From an uncultured Bacteroidales bacterium (lineage in GTDB: Bacteria; Bacteroidota; Bacteroidia; Bacteroidales; UBA932), in assembly GCA_944325505.1 (NCBI GenBank), contig CALVAJ010000025.1:1-36100 (forward strand): a DNA stretch of 36,100 nt, given 5' to 3'. Shown here in pieces: positions 27,844 through 36,100 of this stretch (positions are counted from its first letter, which is position 1; each line of letters begins with the position of its first letter). A program made the position numbers and the translations under genes. Under the pieces are notes generated by a model. That model was not told where the DNA came from. It worked only from the letters and a program-made list of their open reading frames with translations, and ran no database searches.

Positions 27844-28974
27844 TTAACGGCGGACAATCGTCCCGTTCCGGATCTCGACGACAAAGGCTCCGGGGAATTT
27901 CCTGACAACGGACCTGAGATCGGAGCGCACGTCCTTTTCCTCTCCGGACACGCAAATTACATATTTATATAAGGAGCCGTCCCGGACGACAAGCGGCCTG
28001 TAGCCTTTGAATGATTTGTCTGTCGCGGAGATTTCCCGGCCGGAAGCCATGATCTGGATTCCGTACATTGCGGATTCTCCAGACGGGAGCCCCGCTATCG
28101 TGGAACTTGTCTGAGGCGATGCCTCCGTCACGGACAGGCTCTGGGCCGACAGATCAAGGCTGCTGTCGTACTTGGTCTTGAATTTCCGGAATGCATCGAA
28201 CAGCCTGGAGGCTATCTGGGAGCGGCCTTTTTCTGAATTGAGCACTTTCAGATCGGCCGAATTGGAAATGAATCCCAGTTCAAGCAGGACCGACGGCATG
28301 GAAGTCTTCCATAGCACAAAGAACGGATCCTGGGATATCCCCCTGTTTTTAGTTATAGGGCCTCCTTCCAGAGACTGTATGACTTCTCCGGCGAAAAGCA
28401 GGCTCTGTTCGTAAAAGGCATTCTGCATAAGGTTGAAGAAAATGAACGATTCCGGATCATTCGGATCGAACCCCTGATAATTGGTCGAATAGTCGTCCTC
28501 AAGCAGTATCACAGAATTCTCCCTGCGGCAGAGTTCCATGTTTCCTTTGAACAGGTCGCTGTCCTTCCCGCTCGAGCGTCCGAATATATGGGCGGAGAAG
28601 CCGCTCGGCGAGACGCTGTTATTGGCATTTATATGAATGGATATGAACAGGTCTGCATGGTTCCTGTTTGCTATGTCTGCCCTTTCGTTCAGCGTCAGGT
28701 ATCTGTCCGTCAAGCGGGTATAATAGACTTTCACATCAGGATATTCGGCCTTGATTTTCTGACCGAGCTGCTTGGCAATGGCAAGGGTCAGGTTCTTTTC
28801 GTATGTCCTCCCGTCCCTGCTCACACAGCCTGCGTCTTTTCCTCCGTGTCCGGCATCAATGACCACTGTCCCCAGTTTCGGCCTCACGGTCTCTTGTGCG
28901 GCGGATGCGGAATGACAGGACAGCACCGGTAAAAGAAAGGTGCAGACAAGGGCTGGAATATATTTTAGATACAT
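27844..28974 (-). CDS. N-acetylmuramoyl-L-alanine amidase (Amidase_3) with a C-terminal SPOR-like domain
   Basis: It cuts the peptide stem from peptidoglycan, mostly for daughter-cell separation. The frame is open to 29340, but that part lies in the divergent gene; the ATG at 28974 gives a signal peptide (about 1-26) and 376 residues. The leader ends near LSCHSASA, so it is either cleaved at ASA or lipidated on Cys20. The zinc site shows VIDAGHGGKDAG with His43, Glu59, the SIHINANN His, and the catalytic LLELGF Glu. The last about 75 residues (YGIQIMASGRE...YKYVICVSGEE...) look like a SPOR domain, which binds denuded glycan at the division site. Confidence 0.93.
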   Translation of the reverse strand: MYLKYIPALVCTFLLPVLSCHSASAAQETVRPKLGTVVIDAGHGGKDAGCVSRDGRTYEKNLTLAIAKQLGQKIKAEYPDVKVYYTRLTDRYLTLNERADIANRNHADLFISIHINANNSVSPSGFSAHIFGRSSGKDSDLFKGNMELCRRENSVILLEDDYSTNYQGFDPNDPESFIFFNLMQNAFYEQSLLFAGEVIQSLEGGPITKNRGISQDPFFVLWKTSMPSVLLELGFISNSADLKVLNSEKGRSQIASRLFDAFRKFKTKYDSSLDLSAQSLSVTEASPQTSSTIAGLPSGESAMYGIQIMASGREISATDKSFKGYRPLVVRDGSLYKYVICVSGEEKDVRSDLRSVVRKFPGAFVVEIRNGTIVRR

Positions 28975-28990
28975 AATAGGCAAACGGCGT

Positions 28991-29021
28991 TTTGCAATTT
29001 TTGAAATTAGTGTTACTTTTG
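28991..29021 (+). promoter_or_regulatory. Promoter of the lptD-like gene
   Basis: TTTG (28991-28994), a 19-base spacer, then TACTTTTG (29014-29021). This is an exact match to the Bacteroidota promoter pattern. Transcription should start near 29028, leaving a leader of about 8 bases. A possible minus-strand -7 (TATTTTTG, 29036-29029) for the amidase overlaps the lptD start codon. Confidence 0.8.
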
Positions 29022-29035
29022 CATCTTGCAAAAAT

Positions 29036-31792
29036 ATGAAAAATTTGCGGAATAATAAGTATATAACTGTGGAAAAGCTGATATTCGGGTTCATTTTCTT
29101 CCTGATTATCAGCTCATTCAGTGTATCTTCCCAGGATGACAGGCGTTCAAGGCGCAACAGGCTCAGGGACAGGGCGAGAACCGAGCTTGCCGTGAAGGAT
29201 ACGGTCCAGCTTTCGGATTCCGCGATAGCGGCCAGGGATTCGATAGCCTTTGCGGATTCCGTCGCCAGGGCCGACTCCATCGAGCTGCTCGGTAAAAGTT
29301 CTCTTGAAAGACCGGCCTTCTCGACAGCCAGGGATTCCATAATCGAAGACTTCTCCGACGGGAAAAGGATGATATATTATTATGGTGACGTAACGGTTAC
29401 CTACGGGACAATGAAGCTTTCCGCGGATTATATGGAATACAACCTGCAGACCCAGACCGTCTATGCCAGAGGTACCAGGGATTCTACAGGTGCCGTAAAG
29501 GGGCTTCCAAGAATGGAAGACAACGGGAAAACCTACGAAATGGAAGAGGTCAGATATAATTTCGACACCAGGAAGGCCCGCATAACCAATATGATAACCC
29601 AGGAACAGGAAGGCATCCTCCATGGAAAGAACATCAAGATGATGCCTGACCAGTCCATAAATATCACCAAAGGCAAATACACGGTCTGCGACTGCGAGCA
29701 TCCGCACTACTATCTGCATCTTACTGCGGCGAAAGTCATGACCAAACCGTCTCAGAAGACGGTTTTCGGACCTGCATATCCTGTCGTCGAGGATGTGCCC
29801 ATGTTCCCGATAGTGCTGCCGTTCGGATTCATTCCAAAGCGTCCCGACAGGGCTACGGGCCTGCTGATGCCGACTTTCGGAGAGGAAAGCGCCCGAGGGT
29901 TTTACCTCAGGGATCTGGGCATGTACTTCGTCCTGGGAGACTATTTCGACCTGTCGCTTACCGGTGACATATACACTCTCGGTTCGTGGGCGGTAGACCT
30001 GAATTCGCGTTACAAGGTCAACTACAAGTTCAACGGAAACCTTTCAATCACCTATTCAAACGACCAGACCGGCGAAAAAGGAAGTACTGACTTTTTCCAG
30101 ACAAGGAACTTCGGTGTACGGTGGAGCCATTCCCAGGATTCAAAGGCACGTCCTGGAACTACTTTCAGCGCCTCTGTCAACTTCTCCAGCCCGTCGAACA
30201 GCAGATACAACTCGACATCCGTGACGGAAGCCCTGCAGAACCAGATTTCATCTTCAATATCCTATTCCAGAAACTGGAACGGCAAGATGAATCTCTCGGT
30301 AAATGCACTGCACAGCCAGAACTCCAGGGACAGCTCGTATTCGTTCACTCTGCCTAACCTGACATTTTCAGTGAGCAGGTTCTATCCGTTCAAAAGGAAG
30401 AACAGGGTCGGCAAGGAGAAATTCTACGAACAGTTTTCGCTGGGGTACAGTACCACCCTGCAGAACAAGATAAACTTCAAGGCCTCCGAATTCAACAAAC
30501 CCGGGTTCTGGGACAAGTTCCAGAACGGTATGACACACAGTTTCCAGATCGGACTGCCTAATTTCGCCCTGTTCAAGTATATCAATGTGACACCGAGCAT
30601 ATCCTACGGTATGAACTGGTTCTTCAACAAGACCGAAAGGTACTACAATCCCGATACCGATCGTGTAGAGGAGCGCGAAGGAGGGCAGTTCAGCACGTTC
30701 GGAACCACGCATAACTACTCCGGTAGCCTGTCCATGAACACCAGGCTGTACGGAATGTTCAATTTCGGCAGACACAGGAAAATACAGGCCATAAGGCACG
30801 TCATATCGCCAAGCCTGTCATTCTCGTTCAGCCCTGAAAAAGGTACTTATTTCAACGGATGGAGGACTCTGACATATACCGACAGGGACGGAGTACAGCA
30901 CAGTGAAGACTATAACATCTATGCCGGACAGATATACTCCGCCCCGGGCAAAGGGAAAACGGCGAGCATGAGCCTTTCCATCGGAAACAATGTCGAGGCG
31001 AAGGTAAGGGATCTGCGTGACACCACCGGTGCAGGCACCAAGAAAATCAAGCTCATAGACCAGCTGAATCTTTCAACCGGATACAACTTTCTTGCTGACT
31101 CGTTGAATCTCAGCAACATCGGTATAACGATGTCTACTTCCGTCTTCGGCAAGGTCGGCATCAGCGCGAATGCCAACTTCGACCCGTACGCAATCGATGA
31201 GCGGGGCCGTAAGATAAATAAGTTCAATGTCCAGACCGAAGGCTGGACAAAACCTCTGCGCCTGACTAACGCCAGTGCTTCGGTATCCTACTCTTTCTCT
31301 GGAGAAGGCAAGATAAACGGTAACGACGGCTCCGGAGACAGCGGGAATCCGGCGGACAATTATACCAGGGTGTATTACCATCCGGTAACCGGGGAATATA
31401 TCCCTGGAGGATGGCTATATTATATGAACCCGAACGCCCCATGGTCGGTCAACATCAACTATTCATACAACTACAGCAGGAGCTATCAGTATTCCAATGA
31501 CCATCTGATAACCAACCACAGGCATACGCAGACTCTGGGCCTGTCAGGCAATGTAAAGATCACCCCGGCGCTTTCCATCAACCTTACGACCGGCTTCGAC
31601 CTCATGGCTATGAAAATGACCACGACGCAGCTGAGCGCCCAGTATGACCTGCACTGTTTCAATATTTCAGTTTCATGGGTACCTAGCGGGCAGTGGGAAT
31701 CGTGGAGTTTCCGTATCGCCGCCAATGCGGCAGCCCTTGCGGATCTGCTCAGATTCAAGAAAAGCAGCAGCTACTGGGACAATAATTTCTAG
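29036..31792 (+). CDS. LptD/OstA-like outer-membrane LPS assembly protein
   Basis: LptD places lipopolysaccharide into the outer leaflet of the outer membrane. The frame is open from 28940, but the promoter at 28991-29021 and the signal-like MKNLRNNKY...GFIFFLIISSFSVSSQ support the ATG at 29036 (918 residues). A disordered charged stretch follows (about 30-95), then an OstA-type domain (about 108-230, GDVTVTYGTMKLSADYMEYN), and a large C-terminal barrel (about 300-918) with alternating strands ending in a C-terminal Phe (WDNNF). Usual length for Bacteroidales. Its neighbours are other envelope genes, an amidase and an MCE protein. The gene symbol is left empty because lptD homology is by layout. 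Confidence 0.88.
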   Translation: MKNLRNNKYITVEKLIFGFIFFLIISSFSVSSQDDRRSRRNRLRDRARTELAVKDTVQLSDSAIAARDSIAFADSVARADSIELLGKSSLERPAFSTARDSIIEDFSDGKRMIYYYGDVTVTYGTMKLSADYMEYNLQTQTVYARGTRDSTGAVKGLPRMEDNGKTYEMEEVRYNFDTRKARITNMITQEQEGILHGKNIKMMPDQSINITKGKYTVCDCEHPHYYLHLTAAKVMTKPSQKTVFGPAYPVVEDVPMFPIVLPFGFIPKRPDRATGLLMPTFGEESARGFYLRDLGMYFVLGDYFDLSLTGDIYTLGSWAVDLNSRYKVNYKFNGNLSITYSNDQTGEKGSTDFFQTRNFGVRWSHSQDSKARPGTTFSASVNFSSPSNSRYNSTSVTEALQNQISSSISYSRNWNGKMNLSVNALHSQNSRDSSYSFTLPNLTFSVSRFYPFKRKNRVGKEKFYEQFSLGYSTTLQNKINFKASEFNKPGFWDKFQNGMTHSFQIGLPNFALFKYINVTPSISYGMNWFFNKTERYYNPDTDRVEEREGGQFSTFGTTHNYSGSLSMNTRLYGMFNFGRHRKIQAIRHVISPSLSFSFSPEKGTYFNGWRTLTYTDRDGVQHSEDYNIYAGQIYSAPGKGKTASMSLSIGNNVEAKVRDLRDTTGAGTKKIKLIDQLNLSTGYNFLADSLNLSNIGITMSTSVFGKVGISANANFDPYAIDERGRKINKFNVQTEGWTKPLRLTNASASVSYSFSGEGKINGNDGSGDSGNPADNYTRVYYHPVTGEYIPGGWLYYMNPNAPWSVNINYSYNYSRSYQYSNDHLITNHRHTQTLGLSGNVKITPALSINLTTGFDLMAMKMTTTQLSAQYDLHCFNISVSWVPSGQWESWSFRIAANAAALADLLRFKKSSSYWDNNF

Positions 31793-31798
31793 AGAAAA

Positions 31799-31828
31799 TT
31801 GTTTTTCCGATTATTTTACCTATCTTTG
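31799..31828 (+). promoter_or_regulatory. Promoter of rho
   Basis: TTG (31799-31801), a 19-base spacer, then TATCTTTG (31821-31828), an exact match to the Bacteroidota pattern. The expected start near 31835 leaves a leader of about 88 bases before the rho ATG. Confidence 0.8.
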
Positions 31829-31839
31829 CATGGTCTGAA

Positions 31840-31879
31840 GCGGTATTTCCGCAACTTTTTGGTCATGACGTGACCTTTT
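31840..31879 (+). promoter_or_regulatory. Two short hairpins with U-tracts in the rho leader (possible attenuators)
   Basis: First, GCGG (31840-31843) with CCGC (31849-31852), then AACTTTTT. Second, GGTCA (31861-31865) with TGACC (31871-31875), then TTTT. The stems are short (4 and 5 bp), so they would be weak on their own. They may regulate rho or act as a poor terminator. Confidence 0.35.
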
Positions 31880-31922
31880 CCCATTTATTTACATCAGATA
31901 TTTTTATACACTACCTTAAAAT

Positions 31923-33740
31923 ATGCACAAGATTTTCGAGCTGAAAGAGATGGATGACGAGAAGCTCTACGCCATAGCAGCGGAACTCGGCATCAAAGGG
32001 GCGAAAAAGAAAGACAAGGATTCCCTTATCTATGACATTATGGACAAGGAGGCCGTACTGGATTCACAGAAAGCGCCTGAAAAAGTGACAAAGAAACGTG
32101 GAAGACCACGGAAAGCGGCTGCTGCCCCTGAACAGACTGTGCTGCAGGAGCCGGCGGCAGAAGAAACTTCCGCTGCCCGTTTGGAGACAGAAGCGGAAAA
32201 GACACCTAAAAAAAGAGGGCGCAAGCCTAAGTCCGCTCAGCAGCTCCAGCAGGAAAAACCTGCAGTGCAGACGGGAAACGGACCTGAAGTACAGGAAAAA
32301 CAGCTGGAAGAACAGCCTGAGGAACAGAATCTCCGCGGTCACAGGGCAAGGATACAGAAGCAGGAGAAGCCTGAACAGAAACAGGAAACGCTTCAGAAGC
32401 CTTCTTCCGATACTCTGCAGAAGCAGGAGCCACAGCAGAAGAACGAAGCCCATGTCATGAACCAGTCCGAACATGACACTCAGCAGGCCCAGGGACCAAG
32501 ACAGCAGATGCCGCCGATGCGCGACAGGAAGGAAAGACTGCAGTACATGCAGAGAAGCGCACAGCAGTATCAGCCTCAGAGACAGCAGGTCCAGCAGCCG
32601 AAAATCGAATTTGAAGGAGTTGTCGAAGCTACCGGAGTCCTTGAAATCATGCCGGACGGATACGGATTTCTGAGATCATCCGATTATAATTACCTTAATT
32701 CTCCGGATGACATCTATGTTTCCCAGGGACAGATAAAATCGAATGCGCTCAAGACCGGAGATACGGTAACCGGTGAAATCAGGCCACCGAAGGAAGGGGA
32801 CAAGTATTTCCCTCTCGTAAGAATCAAATATATCAACGGACGTACACCTGAATTCATCCGCGACAGGGTTCCGTTCGACTTCCTGACTCCGTTGTTCCCG
32901 AACGAAAAATTCACCCTTCTCGGCAACGGACACAATGATCTGTCCTGCCGCGTAGTCGACATGTTCACCCCTATCGGGAAAGGCCAGAGGGGACTTATCG
33001 TGGCACAGCCCAAGACAGGTAAGACAATGCTGATGAAGTCCATTGCAAACGCCATTGCAGACAACCATCCTGAAGCATATCTGATCGTTCTCCTGATAGA
33101 CGAGAGACCTGAGGAAGTCACGGACATGGCCCGTAGCGTTAAGGCAGAAGTGGTCGCCTCTACGTTTGACGAGCCTGCAGAAAGGCATGTGAAGGTAGCG
33201 AACATGGTGCTTGAAAAAGCAAAGAGAATGGTTGAATGCGGCCATGACGTGGTCATTTTCCTGGATTCGATCACAAGACTGGCCAGAGCCTACAATACTG
33301 TCCAGCCTGCTTCCGGAAAAGTACTCTCGGGAGGAGTGGATGCCAATGCACTGCATAAGCCCAAGAGGTTTTTCGGGGCGGCAAGGAATATCGAGAACGG
33401 CGGGTCTCTGACCATTCTGGCTACGGCACTCACGGAAACCGGCTCGAAAATGGATGACGTCATCTTCGAAGAATTCAAGGGAACAGGCAACATGGAGCTC
33501 CAGCTTGACAGGAAACTTGCCAACAAGCGTATCTTCCCTGCCGTTGACGTAACCCTGAGCAGTACGCGTCGCGATGACCTTCTGTACACACAGGAACAGA
33601 GCAACAGAATCTGGATACTGCGCAACTACCTGGCAGACATGACATCGGTCGAAGCCATGGAATTCCTGAAGGACCGTATGGAAAAGACCGTATCCAATGA
33701 AGAATTCCTCATAACGATGAACGGAGACAAACTCAAATGA
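31923..33740 (+). CDS. rho: Transcription termination factor Rho
   Basis: A ring-shaped RNA helicase that ends transcription. The N-terminus has a Rho_N-type helical start (about 1-45). A long segment (about 50-225) is rich in Gln, Lys, Glu and Pro and low in hydrophobic residues, so it is probably disordered. The RNA-binding cold-shock-like domain is at about 227-300. The ATPase core has Walker A in VAQPKTGKT (360-368), Walker B in [10 protein letters not shown], and [24 protein letters not shown], the Q-loop/R-loop region. The insertion makes it 605 residues against 419 in E. coli. Its stop overlaps the start of the next gene by 4 bp. Confidence 0.97.
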   Translation: MHKIFELKEMDDEKLYAIAAELGIKGAKKKDKDSLIYDIMDKEAVLDSQKAPEKVTKKRGRPRKAAAAPEQTVLQEPAAEETSAARLETEAEKTPKKRGRKPKSAQQLQQEKPAVQTGNGPEVQEKQLEEQPEEQNLRGHRARIQKQEKPEQKQETLQKPSSDTLQKQEPQQKNEAHVMNQSEHDTQQAQGPRQQMPPMRDRKERLQYMQRSAQQYQPQRQQVQQPKIEFEGVVEATGVLEIMPDGYGFLRSSDYNYLNSPDDIYVSQGQIKSNALKTGDTVTGEIRPPKEGDKYFPLVRIKYINGRTPEFIRDRVPFDFLTPLFPNEKFTLLGNGHNDLSCRVVDMFTPIGKGQRGLIVAQPKTGKTMLMKSIANAIADNHPEAYLIVLLIDERPEEVTDMARSVKAEVVASTFDEPAERHVKVANMVLEKAKRMVECGHDVVIFLDSITRLARAYNTVQPASGKVLSGGVDANALHKPKRFFGAARNIENGGSLTILATALTETGSKMDDVIFEEFKGTGNMELQLDRKLANKRIFPAVDVTLSSTRRDDLLYTQEQSNRIWILRNYLADMTSVEAMEFLKDRMEKTVSNEEFLITMNGDKLK

Positions 33741-34318
33741 CGGAAACGGAAAAGCATCCGCTTGAACCCTTTTTACCGGAAGCTGCCAGGCTGCTCATGC
33801 TTGGCAGCTTCCCGCCTAAAAAGGAGAAATGGTCAATGGAATTCTTCTATCCGAATTTCATAAATGACATGTGGAGAATATTCGGTCTGGTCTTTTACCA
33901 GGACAGGGAGCATTTCATAGCATCTGACCGCAAGCATTTCGACAAGGAAAAAATAACCGCCTTCTGCCGGGACAAGGGTATCGCCCTGTTTGATGCCGCG
34001 ACTGAAGTAATCCGCATGAAAGACAACGCCTCGGACAAATTCCTCGAGATAGTCTCCCCTACTGATCTGGATTCACTGCTGGCGAAGATACCTTTATGCC
34101 GTACCATCGTCACTACCGTAGAAAAAGCTACGGATACCGTATGCGGAATGTTGGGATGCAGCAAACCGAAAACCGGAGAATCCGTAAGATTCTCTACACC
34201 TGAAGGAAGAGAAATGACATTCTACAGGATGCCCTCTTCATCAAGAGCGTATCCCATGTCAGTAGACCGAAAAGCTGAAATATACAAAGCCATGTTCACG
34301 GCTTCCGGCATACTTTGA
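33737..34318 (+). CDS. Uracil-DNA glycosylase superfamily protein
   Basis: Predicted to remove damaged bases from DNA. The 193-residue protein has LMLGSFPP (20-27) and [13 protein letters not shown] (37-49), in the place of the water-activating and base-pocket loops of UDG-superfamily enzymes, and PSSSRAYP (166-173) as the late DNA-contacting motif. At 126-132 it reads TTVEKAT; from memory, relatives have TTGQKAT or TTGEKAT, so the glycine may be replaced. It overlaps rho by 4 bp (ATGA) and should be translated with it. The precise substrate cannot be given. Confidence 0.78.
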   Translation: MTETEKHPLEPFLPEAARLLMLGSFPPKKEKWSMEFFYPNFINDMWRIFGLVFYQDREHFIASDRKHFDKEKITAFCRDKGIALFDAATEVIRMKDNASDKFLEIVSPTDLDSLLAKIPLCRTIVTTVEKATDTVCGMLGCSKPKTGESVRFSTPEGREMTFYRMPSSSRAYPMSVDRKAEIYKAMFTASGIL

Positions 34319-34353
34319 TACTCCCCGACTGCATTTGCCGAGGGGTTCCGGGG

Positions 34354-34743
34354 TCATTGCATGTCCGGCTCCGACTGGTCCGTATCATCTGTAAATGACT
34401 CTATAAGTCCCTGGACAAATCCGCCGGCCTCATTCAGAAACTCGTTGAATCCATCTTCCGCATCACGTAAGCTGCGCTTTGCAAACAATGCAGCACATTT
34501 GCCTTTCAATCGTCCGATCTGCTCCAGCTGGTTCTCGTCATACACGTGTGAGTCCAGTTTTTCCACGATTTCGGCGTACCGTTGCGAGGCTTCTTCCAAT
34601 GCCTGTCCGTCCAGTTCATCACTGTTTTCCTGCAGATACTCTACAAATTTCTCAAGTTCATTCACCGCATGCTGTTCCGAATTGCAGGATATCGGAATGA
34701 ACAGGAAAACGGCGCTGGACAAAAATAAATATATTCTTCTCAT
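34354..34743 (-). CDS. Small lipoprotein of unknown function
   Basis: A 129-residue protein from the ATG at 34743 (a GTG one codon earlier is possible). The signal peptide ends IPISC, with the lipidated Cys at 20. The mature part is acidic and predicted to be mostly helical (ELEKFVEYLQENSDEL, EASQRYAEIVEKLD, DENQLEQIGRLKGKCAALFAKR). Similar helical lipoproteins are common in Bacteroidales, but I do not name a family. It follows the membrane-protein gene with only a few bases between them. Confidence 0.75.
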   Translation of the reverse strand: MRRIYLFLSSAVFLFIPISCNSEQHAVNELEKFVEYLQENSDELDGQALEEASQRYAEIVEKLDSHVYDENQLEQIGRLKGKCAALFAKRSLRDAEDGFNEFLNEAGGFVQGLIESFTDDTDQSEPDMQ

Positions 34744-34747
34744 CACT

Positions 34748-35131
34748 CTATGATTTGATTTTTGGCTTGATGGTCCGGTACAGGGAATACAGCAGGACTA
34801 CTATCAAAACGATGTCAATGACAGTCAACAGCCTCTGCCCCATTCCAAACATATAAAACGGCTGAAAGACAAGGGCCGCCATCAGATACACCGCTGTAAA
34901 TCCCCATTTCCCGTTTCTGACAGCCGTATAGCCCATATACAAATAACCGGCAAATGCAACGAATCTCACTGCCTGAGAAAGGATCTCCGGCAGATCTGTC
35001 AGGCAAAGAACTGTCAGAACCAGAAGAACGGCAGTCACCGCCCTTTCGGGAATACCGGTCTTATGGCTTTTCCTGCGCCGTCTCTTTCTCCCGTTACTGC
35101 TTGACGGCTTTTTTCCATTGCTTTCTGGCAT
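34748..35131 (-). CDS. Small membrane protein with a basic N-terminus
   Basis: 127 residues from the ATG at 35131; an earlier start at 35185 is possible but reads poorly. A very basic stretch (GRKRRRRKSHK, about 14-24) is followed by four hydrophobic segments (about 31-46, 54-71, 77-93 and 101-118). The pattern FVAFAGYLYMGYTAVRNGKWG and FQPFYMFGMGQ recalls small proteins annotated as DUF6804, but the match is from memory. It overlaps the upstream gene by 38 bp. Confidence 0.6.
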   Translation of the reverse strand: MPESNGKKPSSSNGRKRRRRKSHKTGIPERAVTAVLLVLTVLCLTDLPEILSQAVRFVAFAGYLYMGYTAVRNGKWGFTAVYLMAALVFQPFYMFGMGQRLLTVIDIVLIVVLLYSLYRTIKPKIKS

Positions 35132-35663
35132 TACGCACAAATTTTTTAGAAGAAGGAGTGTCTGCATAATCCATAGCCCTGTCATAATCGTGCTGCTCGC
35201 ACAGAAGCTGCATCTTTCTGTTCCTTACCTCACTCCAATAGTGATACCACTTTTGACTGAGGTAATAGTCGCAGTCCTCTATTGTCCCGGAAGCGGCTTT
35301 CTGGAAATAGTAATACTCCTCGCATTCTTTCAGTATAAGTTTGTCTTCAGCCGTACTGTTCTCGCTTATGAACCCGTCCGGACACTTCCTGTAGTAATCA
35401 TATGCCGCAAGCATATCCTTCCTGTAGTAATTGCCTCTGGCAGTAATCATGTAGATATAGTTTTGGGCATCTTCCAAATGGGCACCCCTTCCGTTGTTTT
35501 CATCGATATATTTCCGGAATGAGGAAACGGTATTCGTTTTTCTCGCCTCTTTCCAAGCCTTCACATCTATCAGGTTTATCCGGCTGTCGGCATCCGATAC
35601 ATATTCCCGAAGAACAGATTCCTGTTTGTAATGCTCATAAGATTCATATGGAAGACTTTTCAT
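35094..35663 (-). CDS. Hypothetical protein, helical and Tyr-rich
   Basis: 189 residues from the ATG at 35663; a GTG at 35675 with AGGAG between is an alternative. No signal peptide or membrane segment. The sequence has a W-x-x-A-x-x-x-N-T-x-x-S-x-x-x-Y unit (W37...) as in short helical repeat proteins, then many Tyr and Cys in helices (NYYRKDMLAAYDYYRKC, ECEEYYYFQK, CDYYLSQKWYHYW). It may be a TPR-like scaffold. It leads the three-gene run with the membrane protein and the lipoprotein. Function unknown. Confidence 0.65.
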   Translation of the reverse strand: MKSLPYESYEHYKQESVLREYVSDADSRINLIDVKAWKEARKTNTVSSFRKYIDENNGRGAHLEDAQNYIYMITARGNYYRKDMLAAYDYYRKCPDGFISENSTAEDKLILKECEEYYYFQKAASGTIEDCDYYLSQKWYHYWSEVRNRKMQLLCEQHDYDRAMDYADTPSSKKFVRNARKQWKKAVKQ

Positions 35664-36100
35664 ATCTCCTAACACACTGAGTCACAGCACTATCTTGAAA
35701 ACAACAAATTCAAAACGGTACAAATTTTGAACAAGGGAAAATCTATGGTTCAAGGCATTCGGCAAAGAGAAAAAACTATGACAGGGGCAAAAAGCAGTTT
35801 TAAGATTATTTATGAAAATATTTTTGGCAATTTTGGCTGATTGCTATCCAAAGAGCGCATTTTTGATGAATAGTCCCACCTTCATCAGCCATAAAGAGTG
35901 AGACAATCGAAAAAGAAAAGGAGGGGGTGAGAGAGCCTTCTTGGTGGCTTCAACATTGGGCGAAAATGGATGTCTTGTACCTCAGTTGTATCTCAGTCGA
36001 CATATATAGCTGATAGACAATAGAGGTTAATAATTCGGCGGCAATAGAATAGCGTTTGAAAGACGTATTCATTGTTTAGTAGTTTTCCTGATAAAATGTT
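35664..36100. other. 437-base AT-rich region with no convincing gene
   Basis: No frame over 40 codons looks coding. It holds small inverted repeats: TTCAAAA (35709-35715) with TTTTGAA (35725-35731), and TGATGAA (35864-35870) with TTCATCA (35881-35887). No TAnnTTTG was found on the minus strand for the three-gene run. A purine-rich tract with GGAGGGGGTG lies around 35920. It could be the edge of a mobile element. Confidence 0.5.

Noticed and set aside
28975-29340. N-terminal extension of the amidase
   Set aside because: It is antisense to the lptD-like gene and would hide the signal peptide; ATG at 28974 was used.
34319-34353. GC-rich bases between convergent genes as a terminator
   Set aside because: CCCC and GGGG runs can pair only over 4-5 bp with a mismatch, and no U-tract follows.
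35950-36072. 40-residue minus-strand frame (start MNTSFKRYS)
   Set aside because: It is too short and has no promoter or ribosome-binding site, and I recognise no family; other frames of the same stretch read about as well.

Overview
The window looks like chromosomal DNA of a Bacteroidota member, most likely order Bacteroidales. The evidence is a set of Bacteroidota-type promoters (TTG, 19 bases, TAnnTTTG), the near absence of Shine-Dalgarno sites, a Rho with a long disordered N-terminal insertion, an LptD/OstA-like protein, an MCE (MlaD-like) protein, several lipoproteins with Bacteroidota-style signal peptides, and an IspG of the Bacteroidota sequence type. The genus cannot be told from the sequence alone. 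No rRNA, tRNA or CRISPR array was seen.

Layout. Bases 1-47 may hold the last codons of an IS transposase. Bases 87-3392 are a minus-strand riboflavin operon, ribD-ribE-ribBA, behind an FMN riboswitch and a good promoter; ribH is not in the window. A large lipoprotein of unknown function follows (3426-5006, minus). A Fic-domain protein lies at 5234-6016 (plus), with a palindromic repeat just after its stop codon. A PPi-type phosphofructokinase is at 6220-7455 (minus).

Bases 7606-16988 are a compact plus-strand run: ligA, a YihY/BrkB membrane protein, a bifunctional RelA/SpoT enzyme, an Ig-like lipoprotein, an outer-membrane barrel-like protein, and ispG. It is probably one or two transcription units. 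It meets the minus-strand run rsfS-ftsH-cdsA-psd-(CNNM/CorC-like) at 17018-22248, which joins ribosome silencing, membrane proteolysis and phospholipid synthesis. birA (plus) diverges from rsfS, and its stop overlaps that of rpe, the last gene of the minus-strand run dnaA-pepD-rpe (23047-26586).

Bases 26587-26855 are AT-rich and carry a perfect 13-bp inverted repeat. An MCE protein and an N-acetylmuramoyl-L-alanine amidase (minus) and a divergent lptD-like gene (plus) then form an envelope-biogenesis block. rho has its own promoter and a structured leader, and overlaps a UDG-superfamily gene by 4 bp. The last genes, 34354-35663 (minus), are a compact cluster of three uncharacterised genes: a lipoprotein, a small membrane protein and a Tyr-rich helical protein. 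A 437-base AT-rich stretch with no convincing gene ends the window.

Most of the window is housekeeping. The points most worth following are the Fic protein with what looks like a deleted helix-turn-helix, the short form of a Bacteroidota-type IspG, the shared P1/terminator arm in the FMN riboswitch, the palindrome before dnaA, the rho leader and disordered region, and the three-gene cluster at the right end.
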